Below are positions 9,190-17,399 of a stretch of DNA of 64,000 nucleotides, piece by piece. Position numbers and translations under genes: made by a program. The notes beneath the pieces were generated by a model that saw only the letters and a program-made list of their open reading frames with translations, was not told where the DNA came from and made no database searches. Position 1 is the first letter of the stretch; every line of letters starts with the position of its first letter. The DNA is taken from NCBI RefSeq assembly GCF_010669125.1, contig NZ_CP048630.1, positions 3,592,001 to 3,656,000 of the forward strand, given 5' to 3'. Origin of the DNA: Ancylobacter pratisalsi (GTDB taxonomy: Bacteria; Pseudomonadota; Alphaproteobacteria; Rhizobiales; Xanthobacteraceae).

Positions 9190-9210
9190 GCCTTTACACC
9201 TCTATCCAAA

Positions 9211-9240
9211 AACAACCCGTCCAACGAACAACCCGTCCAA
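9211..9240 (+). repeat. Tandem direct repeat upstream of the binding-protein gene
   Basis: AACAACCCGTCCAA occurs at 9211-9224 and again at 9227-9240 (16-base period), 17 bases before the start of the substrate-binding protein gene and just upstream of its ribosome binding site. Confidence 0.8.
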
Positions 9241-9257
9241 ACCTTCCGGAGAAAGCC

Positions 9258-10412
9258 ATGTCCGCTACCAAGCTGCTTGCCGCCGGCCTTGTCGCCGCCG
9301 GCCTCTTCGCCGGCCCCGCGCTGGCGGAGGACACCATCACCATCGGCATTCCCGTCGGCCTGTCGGGGGCGAATTCCGTCGTGGCGCCCTCGGTCGTCCA
9401 GTCGGCCGAGCTCGCCGTCGAGGAGATCAACGCCAAGGGCGGCATCCTCGGCAAGAAGGTCGTGCTTGAAGTCGCCGATGACGCGTCCGGCGCTGCCGGC
9501 GCGCAGAAGGCCTTCGACTCGCTGATCTTCCAGAAGAAGGTCGATGCGCTGATCTCCATGGAGACCTCGGCGGCGCGCAATGCCGGCCTGCCGATCGTCA
9601 ATCGCGGCAAGGTGCCCTACATCTACACCTCGTTCTATGAGGGCCGCTCCTGCAGCCCGTTCATGTATGTCAACGCCTGGGTGCCCGACCAGCAGGTCGC
9701 CCCGATCGTCGACTTCTTCAACAAGGAAGGCGCCAAGACCTACTTCCTGATCGGCTCCGACTACGCCTTCGGTCGCGGCATGCTCGCCTTCACCAAGGAG
9801 TATATCGAGAAGACCGGCGGCAAGGTGGTCGGCGATGAATACGCCCCGATGGATGCGACCGACTGGACCGCGATCCTGTCCAAGGTGAAGGCCGCCAATC
9901 CGGACGCGATCATCACCTCGACCGCCGGCGGCGCCCCCAATGTCACGCTGACCAAGCAGCTGCGCGCGGCGGGCATCAAGACGCTCTACGGCAACCTCGC
10001 CGTCGACGAAGGCACCGCCAAGAGCATGGGCTCCGATGCCGAGGGCATCTACATCGCGGGCTCCTACTTCACCAACATCGACAGCCCCGCCAACAAGGCG
10101 TTCCTCGCGGCCATGGAGAAGAAGTTCGGCGCCGACCTGAAGACCCCGAACGATCTCTCGGTGCCGGAATACGAGGCGGTGTACGCCTACAAGGCGGCGG
10201 TCGAGAAGGCCGGCACCACGGAGGCCGCCAAGGTGATCCCCGCGCTCGGCGAAGTCGCGGTGGAAGGCCCGCGCGGCACCATCGTCATGAATAAGCAGCG
10301 CCACGCCCCGCTGACCATGTATCTGGGTCAGGTTCAGGCCGATGGCAGCGTCACCATCCTGTCCACCTTCAAGGACGTGGATCCCGGCGACCAGTGCCCG
10401 AAGCTGAAGTGA
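9258..10412 (+). CDS. ABC transporter substrate-binding protein (Liv/Urt/amide type)
   Basis: A 384-residue periplasmic binding protein with a signal peptide (about 1-23, cleavage after ALA). TIGIPVGLSGANSVVAPS starts the type I binding fold; FLIGSDYAFGRGMLAFTKEYI parallels the AmiC-like sensor at 6295, consistent with both recognising related small amide or urea ligands. GGAG precedes the ATG. It feeds the permease and ATPase genes immediately downstream. Amino-acid binding is an alternative because the family is broad. Confidence 0.88.
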   Translation: MSATKLLAAGLVAAGLFAGPALAEDTITIGIPVGLSGANSVVAPSVVQSAELAVEEINAKGGILGKKVVLEVADDASGAAGAQKAFDSLIFQKKVDALISMETSAARNAGLPIVNRGKVPYIYTSFYEGRSCSPFMYVNAWVPDQQVAPIVDFFNKEGAKTYFLIGSDYAFGRGMLAFTKEYIEKTGGKVVGDEYAPMDATDWTAILSKVKAANPDAIITSTAGGAPNVTLTKQLRAAGIKTLYGNLAVDEGTAKSMGSDAEGIYIAGSYFTNIDSPANKAFLAAMEKKFGADLKTPNDLSVPEYEAVYAYKAAVEKAGTTEAAKVIPALGEVAVEGPRGTIVMNKQRHAPLTMYLGQVQADGSVTILSTFKDVDPGDQCPKLK

Positions 10413-10473
10413 TTAGCCGCACCACATTGCCGGTGCGCGTCGCTTCCGCACGCTGATACGCGCGATGCCGCCT

Positions 10474-10491
10474 CCGGGGCCCGGTCCCCGG
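10474..10491 (+). promoter_or_regulatory. Intercistronic hairpin between binding protein and permease
   Basis: CCGGGG-CCCGGT-CCCCGG forms a tight stem with no T tract in the 139-base gap. Such hairpins commonly stabilise the binding-protein part of a transporter mRNA or reduce downstream expression. Confidence 0.4.
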
Positions 10492-10551
10492 GGTCGGCAC
10501 CCTCCCGCAGGTCGTCCCACGCAAGCCCGTGACCCCGACGAAGGACGCCAC

Positions 10552-11388
10552 ATGATCGCCCCGACGCTCGACATCGTGACAACCGCCGCGATCCTCTATG
10601 CGGTCGCCACCGGGCTGCTGCTCGTGTTCGGCGTCATGAAGATCATCAATTTCGCCCATGGCGGGCTGATGACCCTTGGCGGCTATGCCGCGCTCGTCAC
10701 CACCCAGTACGGGCTCAATCCCTGGCTCGCCATTCCCATCGCCGCCCTGTTCGGCGGTGTCGCGGGCATGGTGATCGAGCGCTTCGTGGTGCGCCCGCTC
10801 TACAACCGCCCGCTCGACGCGATCCTGGCCACCTGGGGCCTGTCGATCATCATCGGGCAGGTTATCACCATCGTCTTCGGGCGCGGCGTGCAGTTCACGC
10901 AGGCGCCGCTGGAAGGCACGCTGGATTTTCTGGGCGAGAGCTATTCGGCCTATCGCCTCGCGCTGGTGGGCATCGCCGCCGCGCTCGGCATTGCGCTCAC
11001 CGCGCTGCTTCAGGGCACCCGGCTGGGGCTGGAGACCCGCGCCGTCATCATGAACGAGGACCTCGCGCGCGGGCTCGGCATCAATAGCGGGCTGGTGCGT
11101 TTCCTCACCTTCACCCTCGGCTCGGCGCTCGCGGGCGTGGCCGGGGCGCTGATCACGCCGCTGTCCAGCGTCGACCCGTCCATGGGCGTTCCCTGGCTGG
11201 TGAACGCCTTCATGCTGGTGCTGGTGTCGGGCGCCTCGCTGCTGAGCCTGCTCGCCGCCTGTCTGGTGCTGGGCGGAGCGCAGGTAATGGTCGCCACCTA
11301 TTTCAGTCCCGTGCTCGGCGGGCTCACCATCGCGGTACTGGCCGCGATCATCCTCCGCATCCGTCCGCAGGGTTTCGCCCGTGACTGA
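10552..11388 (+). CDS. Branched-chain amino acid/urea-type ABC permease (LivH/UrtB family)
   Basis: A 278-residue hydrophobic protein with the LivH-type start region (YAVATGLLLVFGVMKIINFAHG) and many transmembrane helices. It forms the channel with the permease half of the next gene. The ATG at 10552 follows an AAGGA site; earlier in-frame codons encode a Pro/Arg-rich stretch from the hairpin region and are unlikely. Its end overlaps the next start by eight bases. Confidence 0.92.
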   Translation: MIAPTLDIVTTAAILYAVATGLLLVFGVMKIINFAHGGLMTLGGYAALVTTQYGLNPWLAIPIAALFGGVAGMVIERFVVRPLYNRPLDAILATWGLSIIIGQVITIVFGRGVQFTQAPLEGTLDFLGESYSAYRLALVGIAAALGIALTALLQGTRLGLETRAVIMNEDLARGLGINSGLVRFLTFTLGSALAGVAGALITPLSSVDPSMGVPWLVNAFMLVLVSGASLLSLLAACLVLGGAQVMVATYFSPVLGGLTIAVLAAIILRIRPQGFARD

Positions 11389-13195
11389 GACCCGTCGCCT
11401 CTCCCTTATCGGGCTTGCCGCGCTCCTCGCCCTCGTCGCCGTCGGGGCTGGACCCTATGTGCTCGACACCTATTCGGTGAACGTGCTCACCCGCTCGCTG
11501 CTCTATGCGGCGGTCGCCCTCACGGTGGATCTTTTGTGGGGCTATCTGGGCATCCTCACCTTCGGCCAGTCGGTGTTCTTCGCCATCGGCGCCTATGCCG
11601 CCGGGCTGGTGTTCACCCATCTGGATTTCTCGACCTCCACGGCGTTCCTGGCGCTCGGGCTGGCGGTGTTCGGGGCGCTGTTCGTCGCCGCCGTGGTCGG
11701 CTGGCTCGCCTTCTGGCACGGCGCGTCGGCGCTCTACGCCTCGGTGATCACCCTGGTGCTGCCGATCGTGGCGACGCAGGTCTTGTATTCGGGCGGCACG
11801 TTCACCGGCTCGTCGAGCGGGCTGTCCGGTTTCATGAGCTTCGACATCTCGATGGAGGGCTGGTTCTGGCTCGCCGGCGGGTTTCTCGTCGCGGTCACCA
11901 CGCTGGCCTTCATCGTGGTCAACAGCGATGCGGGCCGGCTTCTGGTCGCGGTGCGCGAGAACGAGCAGCGCTGCAAATATCTCGGCCTCGACACCTCGCG
12001 GCTGAAGATCCTGGTCTATCTCGCCTGCGCGGTCATCGGCGCGCTCGCCGGCTACATCTATGCCGGCTACGCCATGGTGGTAGCGCCCGAGCTGGCCGGC
12101 TTCGTGTTCGGCACGGAACTGGTGATCTGGACCGCGCTGGGCGGACGCGGCACGCTGCTCGGCCCGGTGTTCGGCGCGCTGATCGTGGATTACGAGAGCG
12201 CGCAGCTCTCCGGCGACTATCCCTTCGTCTGGCAGCTCATCATCGGCACCGTCTTCGTGCTTGTCATCGTCGCCTTCCCGCGCGGCCTGCTGCCGGTGTT
12301 CGTCGACGTGCCGCGCCGGCTCATCGCCATGGTCCGCAAGCGTCCCGCCGCGCCGGGCGTGCCGGTGAGCCTGTCGACGCTCGACGCCAGCGAGACCCAG
12401 GGGGAGGGGCCCGGCGATGGCCCGGCGCTGGCGGTGGAGCATGTCACCAAGCGCTTCGGCAGCCTCACCGTGCTCGATGGCATCGACTTTTCCGCCCGCG
12501 CTGGCGAACTCGTCAGCCTCGTCGGCCCGAACGGTGCGGGCAAGACCACGCTGATGCGCTGCATCGCCGACGGCGCCGAGCGCACGGCGGGCACCATCAT
12601 CGTCAATGGACAGGACATCGGCCGGCGGCCGCCCGAGCACTGCGTCGCGCTCGGGGTCGGGCGCAAGTTCCAGATGGCCAATGTGTTCGACACCCTCACC
12701 GTGGCGCAGTGCCTGCAGATCGCCCGCACCCGGCACGCGCGGCCCTCGCTGTGGCGGCGGGCCTCCGGGCTGGCGCTGCCCGAGGCGACCATGCACGTGC
12801 TGGCGACGACAGGGCTCGACCGCCAGCTCTCCACCCCGGCGCATCTGCTTTCCCACGGCATGAAGCAGGCGCTGGAGCTTTCCATGGTGCTGGCGCTGGA
12901 GCCGCGTGTGCTGCTGCTGGACGAGCCGACCGCCGGCCTCACCAAGACCGAGCGCATGCAGATCGGCGGCATCCTCACCGATCTCACCACCCGGCAGGGC
13001 CTGTGCATCCTGCTGGTCGAGCATGATCTGGACTTCGTGCGCGAGATTTCCTCGCGGGTGATCGTGCTGCATCAGGGCCGCATCGTGCTCGACGGTTCGG
13101 TGGAGGAAGTGGTGCAGTCCGAACTGGTGAAGCAGGTCTATGCCGGCTCCGGCCATGCCGGCATCGCCCATCAGGCGCAGGGAGAGCCGGCATGA
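11381..13195 (+). CDS. Fused ABC permease-ATPase (LivM/UrtC + LivG/UrtD)
   Basis: A 604-residue fusion. The N-terminal ~320 residues are a LivM/UrtC-type permease (LTVDLLWGYLGILTFGQSVFF is diagnostic). After a short linker the C-terminal ~255 residues are an ABC ATPase, with Walker A GPNGAGKTT near 383 and a signature LSHGMKQ close to the LSHGQ form of urea transporter ATPases. These are normally separate genes. The frame is open throughout with no internal start of the usual kind, so this is a real fusion and not an annotation join. The stop overlaps the next ATG (ATGA). Confidence 0.92.
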   Translation: MTETRRLSLIGLAALLALVAVGAGPYVLDTYSVNVLTRSLLYAAVALTVDLLWGYLGILTFGQSVFFAIGAYAAGLVFTHLDFSTSTAFLALGLAVFGALFVAAVVGWLAFWHGASALYASVITLVLPIVATQVLYSGGTFTGSSSGLSGFMSFDISMEGWFWLAGGFLVAVTTLAFIVVNSDAGRLLVAVRENEQRCKYLGLDTSRLKILVYLACAVIGALAGYIYAGYAMVVAPELAGFVFGTELVIWTALGGRGTLLGPVFGALIVDYESAQLSGDYPFVWQLIIGTVFVLVIVAFPRGLLPVFVDVPRRLIAMVRKRPAAPGVPVSLSTLDASETQGEGPGDGPALAVEHVTKRFGSLTVLDGIDFSARAGELVSLVGPNGAGKTTLMRCIADGAERTAGTIIVNGQDIGRRPPEHCVALGVGRKFQMANVFDTLTVAQCLQIARTRHARPSLWRRASGLALPEATMHVLATTGLDRQLSTPAHLLSHGMKQALELSMVLALEPRVLLLDEPTAGLTKTERMQIGGILTDLTTRQGLCILLVEHDLDFVREISSRVIVLHQGRIVLDGSVEEVVQSELVKQVYAGSGHAGIAHQAQGEPA

Positions 13196-13902
13196 ACGCG
13201 CCGACCATGGGTGTTTCCGTCGAGCGTCTGTCCAGCGGGTATGCCGGCGCCGTCGTGGTGCGCGAGGTCAGCCTCGCCATCGCGCCGGGCCAGATCCTCG
13301 CCGTGCTCGGCAAAAACGGCATGGGCAAGAGCACGCTGCTCAAGGCGATGATGGGCTTCCTGCCCAAGATGCACGGCAGCGTGGTCATCGCCGGCCAGGA
13401 GGCGACGCGGCTTTCCCCGCACCGGGTGGCGCGACTCGGGGTCGGCTATGTGGCGCAGGAGAAGGCACTGTTCCAGGATCTCTCGGTGGAGGAGAACCTG
13501 CGCCTCGCCGTGCGCCGGCCCGATTTCGAAGCCGCGCTGGCGGAAGTGGAGGCGTCGTTCCCCTTCCTGCTGGATCGCCTGAAGCAGCGCGCGGGCACGC
13601 TGTCCGGCGGCGAACAGAAGATGCTGCTGATGGCCCGTTCGCTGGCGAGCGGGGCGAAGTTCCTGCTGGTCGATGAAATCACCGAGGGGCTGCAACCCTC
13701 CGTCATCGATCGCCTCGCCGGGGTCATCCGCGACGCGCGTGACCGTCACGGCACCACCATGCTTCTGGTCGAGCAGCATCTACCCTTCGCCCTCGCGGTG
13801 GCGGATCGCTGGGCGGTGCTCGATCGCGGCGAAATCGCCGACAGCGGCGGCACGGCGGAGCCGGATGCGGCGGCGCGTGTCACCGGGCATCTCAGCGTCT
13901 GA
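13192..13902 (+). CDS. ABC transporter ATP-binding protein (LivF/UrtE family)
   Basis: A 236-residue ABC ATPase with Walker A GKNGMGKST, signature LSGGEQKML and Walker B FLLVDEITEGL, typical of LivF/UrtE, the second nucleotide-binding subunit of this importer class. It is translationally coupled to the fused permease-ATPase through an ATGA overlap. With the genes at 9258, 10552 and 11381 it completes the importer. Confidence 0.93.
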   Translation: MNAPTMGVSVERLSSGYAGAVVVREVSLAIAPGQILAVLGKNGMGKSTLLKAMMGFLPKMHGSVVIAGQEATRLSPHRVARLGVGYVAQEKALFQDLSVEENLRLAVRRPDFEAALAEVEASFPFLLDRLKQRAGTLSGGEQKMLLMARSLASGAKFLLVDEITEGLQPSVIDRLAGVIRDARDRHGTTMLLVEQHLPFALAVADRWAVLDRGEIADSGGTAEPDAAARVTGHLSV

Positions 13903-13924
13903 GCGAACGGGGATAAGGGCCGAC

Positions 13925-14653
13925 ATGACGTTTTCCATCGTCGCGCGCTGCGGCATCACCGGGCATCTGGGCGTCGCCGTGGCGACGGCGGTGCCCGCGG
14001 TCGGTTCCATGTGCCCGTTCACGCTGGCCGGCACCGGGGCGGTGTCGACCCAGTCCTGGGTGAACCCCTATCTCGCCCTCCGCGTGCTGGAGGCCATCGC
14101 GGCCGGCACGGCGGCCGCGCCCGCTCTGGCGGCGGTTTTGGCGGACGATCCGGAGCGGGACCTGCGCCAGATCGGCGTGGTCGATGCGGCGGGCGGGGCG
14201 GCCGCGTGGTCGGGTGGGGCCTGCACCGGGTGGTATGGTCATGAGACCGGCCCGGGCTTCGCCATCCAAGGCAACATGCTGACCGGCCCCGACGTCGTCG
14301 CCAGCATGCGGCAGTCCTTCGAGGCCTCCGCCGGCTTGCCGCTGGATGAGCGCCTGATGCGCGCCATGGAGGCGGGGGACCAGGCGGGCGGCGACAAGCG
14401 CGGGCGGCAATCGGCCTCGCTGCGCATTCAGGGCGCGGAGGCCTATCCCGCGCTCGATCTCCGGGTCGACGAGCACCCGCGCCCGGTGCAGGAACTGCGC
14501 CGTGTGCTGGAGATCGCGCGGCTTCAGCTGGTGCCGTTCGTAGAGGGCATGCCGCGGCGCGGCCTCACTCCCGGCCCCGCGCCTCTCGAAGTAACCGAGA
14601 TGCTGGCGCTCTCGCCGCCGGACCGGCCGGGCGGCGGTGGCTCCCGGCGCTGA
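13925..14653 (+). CDS. DUF1028 family protein (putative Ntn-type hydrolase)
   Basis: A 242-residue protein matching DUF1028 in its opening (MTFSIVARCGITGHLGVAVAT), the TGAVSTQSWVNPYL segment and the QGNMLTG block. Structures of the family resemble Ntn hydrolases, but no reaction is established. It follows the last transporter gene by 22 bases on the same strand and so is probably the final gene of the amide operon. A peptidase or amidase role would suit that context, as inference only. Confidence 0.78.
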   Translation: MTFSIVARCGITGHLGVAVATAVPAVGSMCPFTLAGTGAVSTQSWVNPYLALRVLEAIAAGTAAAPALAAVLADDPERDLRQIGVVDAAGGAAAWSGGACTGWYGHETGPGFAIQGNMLTGPDVVASMRQSFEASAGLPLDERLMRAMEAGDQAGGDKRGRQSASLRIQGAEAYPALDLRVDEHPRPVQELRRVLEIARLQLVPFVEGMPRRGLTPGPAPLEVTEMLALSPPDRPGGGGSRR

Positions 14654-14681
14654 GTGTCGTGCGCCCTCCCGATCGAAATCG

Positions 14682-14696
14682 TTCGTCATAAACGAA
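14682..14696. promoter_or_regulatory. Inverted repeat upstream of the YeiH-type gene
   Basis: TTCGT-CATAA-ACGAA sits 79 bases before the exporter start in an AT-richer stretch; ATCGT and ACGAT further out add weaker symmetry. It could be the site of the LysR regulator encoded downstream. Confidence 0.4.
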
Positions 14697-14774
14697 TGAA
14701 ACGTACGATATTATGAGCTGGATCGAATAGTCGCCTTCGTGCGATCCGTGGCCATCGGCAACGGAGAGCGGGTC

Positions 14775-15815
14775 ATGACGGCGCGGGCGGAAACGGTTCA
14801 TGTGCATGCGGCGCCCTCGTCGCAGCGTTTCGGCATCGTGCCGGGACTGCTGCTGACCGGCGCCATCGCCGCCGCCGCCTTCGGTCTGCGGCAATTGCCG
14901 ATGGTCGGGCTGCTGAGCCCGATGATCCTCGCCATCGTCATCGGCATCGCGTTCCACAATCTGGTCGGCACGCCCGCGCGGGCCAAGGCGGGCGTCACCT
15001 TTTCACTGCGCCGCATCCTGCGCTTCGCCATCATCCTTCTCGGGCTCCAGCTCACCGCCACGCAGGTGGCCGAGGTCGGGGCGACCGGCATCGCCGTCAT
15101 CGCGCTGACGCTCGTGGCGACCTTCGTCTTCACCACATCGCTCGGTCGCCTGATGGGGATCGAGGCCAAGCTGGCGGAACTGATCGCCGCCGGCACCTCG
15201 ATCTGCGGCGCCTCGGCGGTCATCGCCACCAACACCGTCACCCGCGCCTCCGACGAGGACGTGGCCTATGCGGTGGCCTGCGTCACCGTCTTCGGCTCGG
15301 TGGCGATGTTCCTCTATCCGCTGCTTCCCGGCGTGCTGGGGCTCGATGCCCACGCTTACGGGCTGTGGACCGGCGCCTCGGTGCACGAGATCGCACAGGT
15401 GGTGGCCGCCGCCTATCAGCAGGGCCAGTCGGCCGGCGAATTCGGCACCATCGCCAAGCTGTCGCGGGTGATGATGCTGGCGCCGGTGGTGATCTCGCTC
15501 GGGCTCATCGCCACCCGCCGCGCGTCGCGCAATGGCGGGCACGGCGCGGGCCGCGCGCGGCCGCCCATGCCCTGGTTCGTGCTCGGCTTCATCGCGCTGG
15601 TCGGGATCAACTCCGTGGTGGTGATCCCGCCGGAGCTCAAGGGTGCCATCGTGGTGGCGACCACCTTCATGCTGTCCATGGCGCTGGCGGCGATGGGGCT
15701 GGAGACCGACATCGCCAAGCTGCGCGCCAAGGGCATCAGGCCCTTCCTCCTCGGCCTCGCCGCCTTTGTGTTCATCGCCAGTTTCAGCCTAATGCTGGTG
15801 AAGATGACCACATGA
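14775..15815 (+). CDS. YeiH-family putative sulfate exporter (UPF0324)
   Basis: A 346-residue membrane protein with about ten transmembrane helices and the YeiH/UPF0324 hallmarks ([39 protein letters not shown] and [18 protein letters not shown]). The family is annotated as putative sulfate or sulfonate-related exporter, with limited experimental support. The ATG at 14775 has GGAGAG six bases upstream; a GTG at 14739 is less likely. A LysR regulator follows, as at many yeiH loci. Confidence 0.85.
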   Translation: MTARAETVHVHAAPSSQRFGIVPGLLLTGAIAAAAFGLRQLPMVGLLSPMILAIVIGIAFHNLVGTPARAKAGVTFSLRRILRFAIILLGLQLTATQVAEVGATGIAVIALTLVATFVFTTSLGRLMGIEAKLAELIAAGTSICGASAVIATNTVTRASDEDVAYAVACVTVFGSVAMFLYPLLPGVLGLDAHAYGLWTGASVHEIAQVVAAAYQQGQSAGEFGTIAKLSRVMMLAPVVISLGLIATRRASRNGGHGAGRARPPMPWFVLGFIALVGINSVVVIPPELKGAIVVATTFMLSMALAAMGLETDIAKLRAKGIRPFLLGLAAFVFIASFSLMLVKMTT

Positions 15816-15834
15816 GGCCGGGCGACGGGGCGCG

Positions 15835-16716
15835 ATGACACTCGAACAGCTGCGCATCTTCGTCGCCGTCGCCGAGCGTGAGCATCTCACCCGCGCGGCC
15901 CAGGCGCTGAACCTGACGCCCTCGGCGACCAGCGCCGCCATCGCGGCGCTGGAAGCGCGTCACGCCACCCGCCTGTTCGACCGTGTCGGCCGGCGCATCG
16001 CGCTCACCGAAGCCGGCCGGCTGTTCCTCATCGAGGCACGGGCCGTGCTGGCGCAGGCGGGCGCGGCCGAGCAGGTGCTGCTCGACCTTGCGGGGCTGGA
16101 GCGTGGCCGGCTGGCGCTGGCGGGCAGCCAGACGGTGGGCAATTACTGGCTCCCCGGCGTCGTCGCGCGCTATCAGGCGCTCTATCCCGGCATCCGCGTG
16201 GCGGTGGACATCGGCAATACCGATTTCGTCGCCGGCCGCGTGCAGCAGGGTTTCGCCGATCTCGGCTTCGTCGAGGGCGAGCTGGACGAGCCCGCGCTGG
16301 CGATGGAGCCGGTGGCCCCCGACGAGATGGTTCTCGTCGCCCCGGTCACCCATCCCTGGACCTGGCGCGCGCCGCGCGACTTCGAGGAACTGAAGGCCGG
16401 GCCGTGGGTGCTGCGCGAGACCGGCTCGGGCACGCGGGCCATGCTGGAGGCGCTGCTTCTCGCGCGCGGCCTGTCCCCCGGCGATCTCAACGTGGTGCTG
16501 GAATATCCCACCAATGAGGCGATCCGGGTGGCGGTCGAGGCCGGCAGCGGGGTGAGCGTGATCTCGCGCCGCGTGGTCGACAGCGCAATCCGCACCGGGG
16601 CGATGGCGCTCATCGATTTCTCGCTGCCGGCGCGCCAGTTCCGCGCCCTGCGGCACAAGGAGCGCTATACCACCAAGGCGGCGCAGGCCTTTCTCGAACT
16701 GGCCCGTCAGGCCTGA
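15835..16716 (+). CDS. LysR-family transcriptional regulator
   Basis: A 293-residue LysR protein. The N-terminal winged helix-turn-helix (LEQLRIFVAVAEREHLTRAAQALNLTPSATS, split here by residue context) covers about 1-60, and the C-terminal substrate-binding domain about 88-290. It starts 19 bases after the YeiH-type gene in the same direction, so it probably regulates that transporter and may be co-transcribed. Its 3' end overlaps the convergent ABC ATPase gene by ten bases. Confidence 0.88.
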   Translation: MTLEQLRIFVAVAEREHLTRAAQALNLTPSATSAAIAALEARHATRLFDRVGRRIALTEAGRLFLIEARAVLAQAGAAEQVLLDLAGLERGRLALAGSQTVGNYWLPGVVARYQALYPGIRVAVDIGNTDFVAGRVQQGFADLGFVEGELDEPALAMEPVAPDEMVLVAPVTHPWTWRAPRDFEELKAGPWVLRETGSGTRAMLEALLLARGLSPGDLNVVLEYPTNEAIRVAVEAGSGVSVISRRVVDSAIRTGAMALIDFSLPARQFRALRHKERYTTKAAQAFLELARQA

Positions 16717-17399
16717 TCGATCATCCGCCCGTCCTCGAAGTGGACGATGCGGTCGAACATACCGGTCGAGCGCGGATCGTGGGTGACCACGGCGATGCCC
16801 GCGCCCTGGGTCGCGGCAATGCGGCGGAACAGCTCCATCACCTGGCGCCCGCGCACGCTGTCCAGCGCGGCGGTGGGCTCGTCGGCGAGGATCAGCGGCG
16901 GCCCGTTGGCCAGCGCCCGCGCCACCGCGACGCGCTGCTGCTCGCCTCCGGAGAGCCGCGAGGGCTGGTTGTCGGCGCGGTGGGCGAGGTCGAGCGCGCC
17001 CAGCAGCCGCCGGGCATGGGCCATGGCGTCGGCGGGCGCGACATCGGCGATCTCCAGGCTCAGCGCCACATTCTCGCTGGCGGAGAGGAAGGGAATGAGG
17101 TTGGCGCGCTGGAAAACGAAGCCGATCTGGCGCCGCCGTGTCGCGCGCAGGCCGTCAATGTTCACCTGCGGGTGGGACACGCGCTGCCCGGCGAGCCAGA
17201 CCTCGCCGGAGGTCGGCGCCTCCAGCAGGCCGGCGAGCATGAGAAACGTGCTCTTGCCCGAGCCGCTCGGCCCGAAGATGCCGACCAGCTCTCCCGCCGC
17301 GATGTCGAGCGAGACCCCGTCCAGCGCCCGCACGATCCCGCTGGGGCCGGCATAGTGGCGCGTCAGTCCGCGCACCGAGAGCACCGGCGGCGCGCTCAT
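16707..17399 (-). CDS. ABC transporter ATP-binding protein (DevA/LolD-like)
   Basis: A 230-residue ATPase with Walker A GPSGSGKST, Q-loop QIGFVFQRANLIPF, signature LSGGEQQRVAVARAL and Walker B LILADEPTAALD. This subclass works with FtsX-like permeases. It is the last gene of a three-gene minus-strand operon with a membrane fusion protein and a permease; its ATG overlaps the permease stop (ATGA). The context fits an efflux or lipid/lipoprotein-related exporter of the DevBCA/MacB type. Confidence 0.9.
   Translation of the reverse strand: MSAPPVLSVRGLTRHYAGPSGIVRALDGVSLDIAAGELVGIFGPSGSGKSTFLMLAGLLEAPTSGEVWLAGQRVSHPQVNIDGLRATRRRQIGFVFQRANLIPFLSASENVALSLEIADVAPADAMAHARRLLGALDLAHRADNQPSRLSGGEQQRVAVARALANGPPLILADEPTAALDSVRGRQVMELFRRIAATQGAGIAVVTHDPRSTGMFDRIVHFEDGRMIDQA

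Noticed and set aside
9211..9240. CRISPR-like repeat.
   Set aside because: Only two copies with a two-base spacer; no array.
11348..13171. A 607-codon minus-strand frame opposite the fused transporter gene.
   Set aside because: Low-complexity Arg/Gly/His/Gln/Asp composition and full overlap with a clear ABC permease-ATPase.
9258..13902. Calling the importer urtABCDE outright.
   Set aside because: No urease genes are present and the family also covers amino acids and amides; the LSHG signature alone is not enough.
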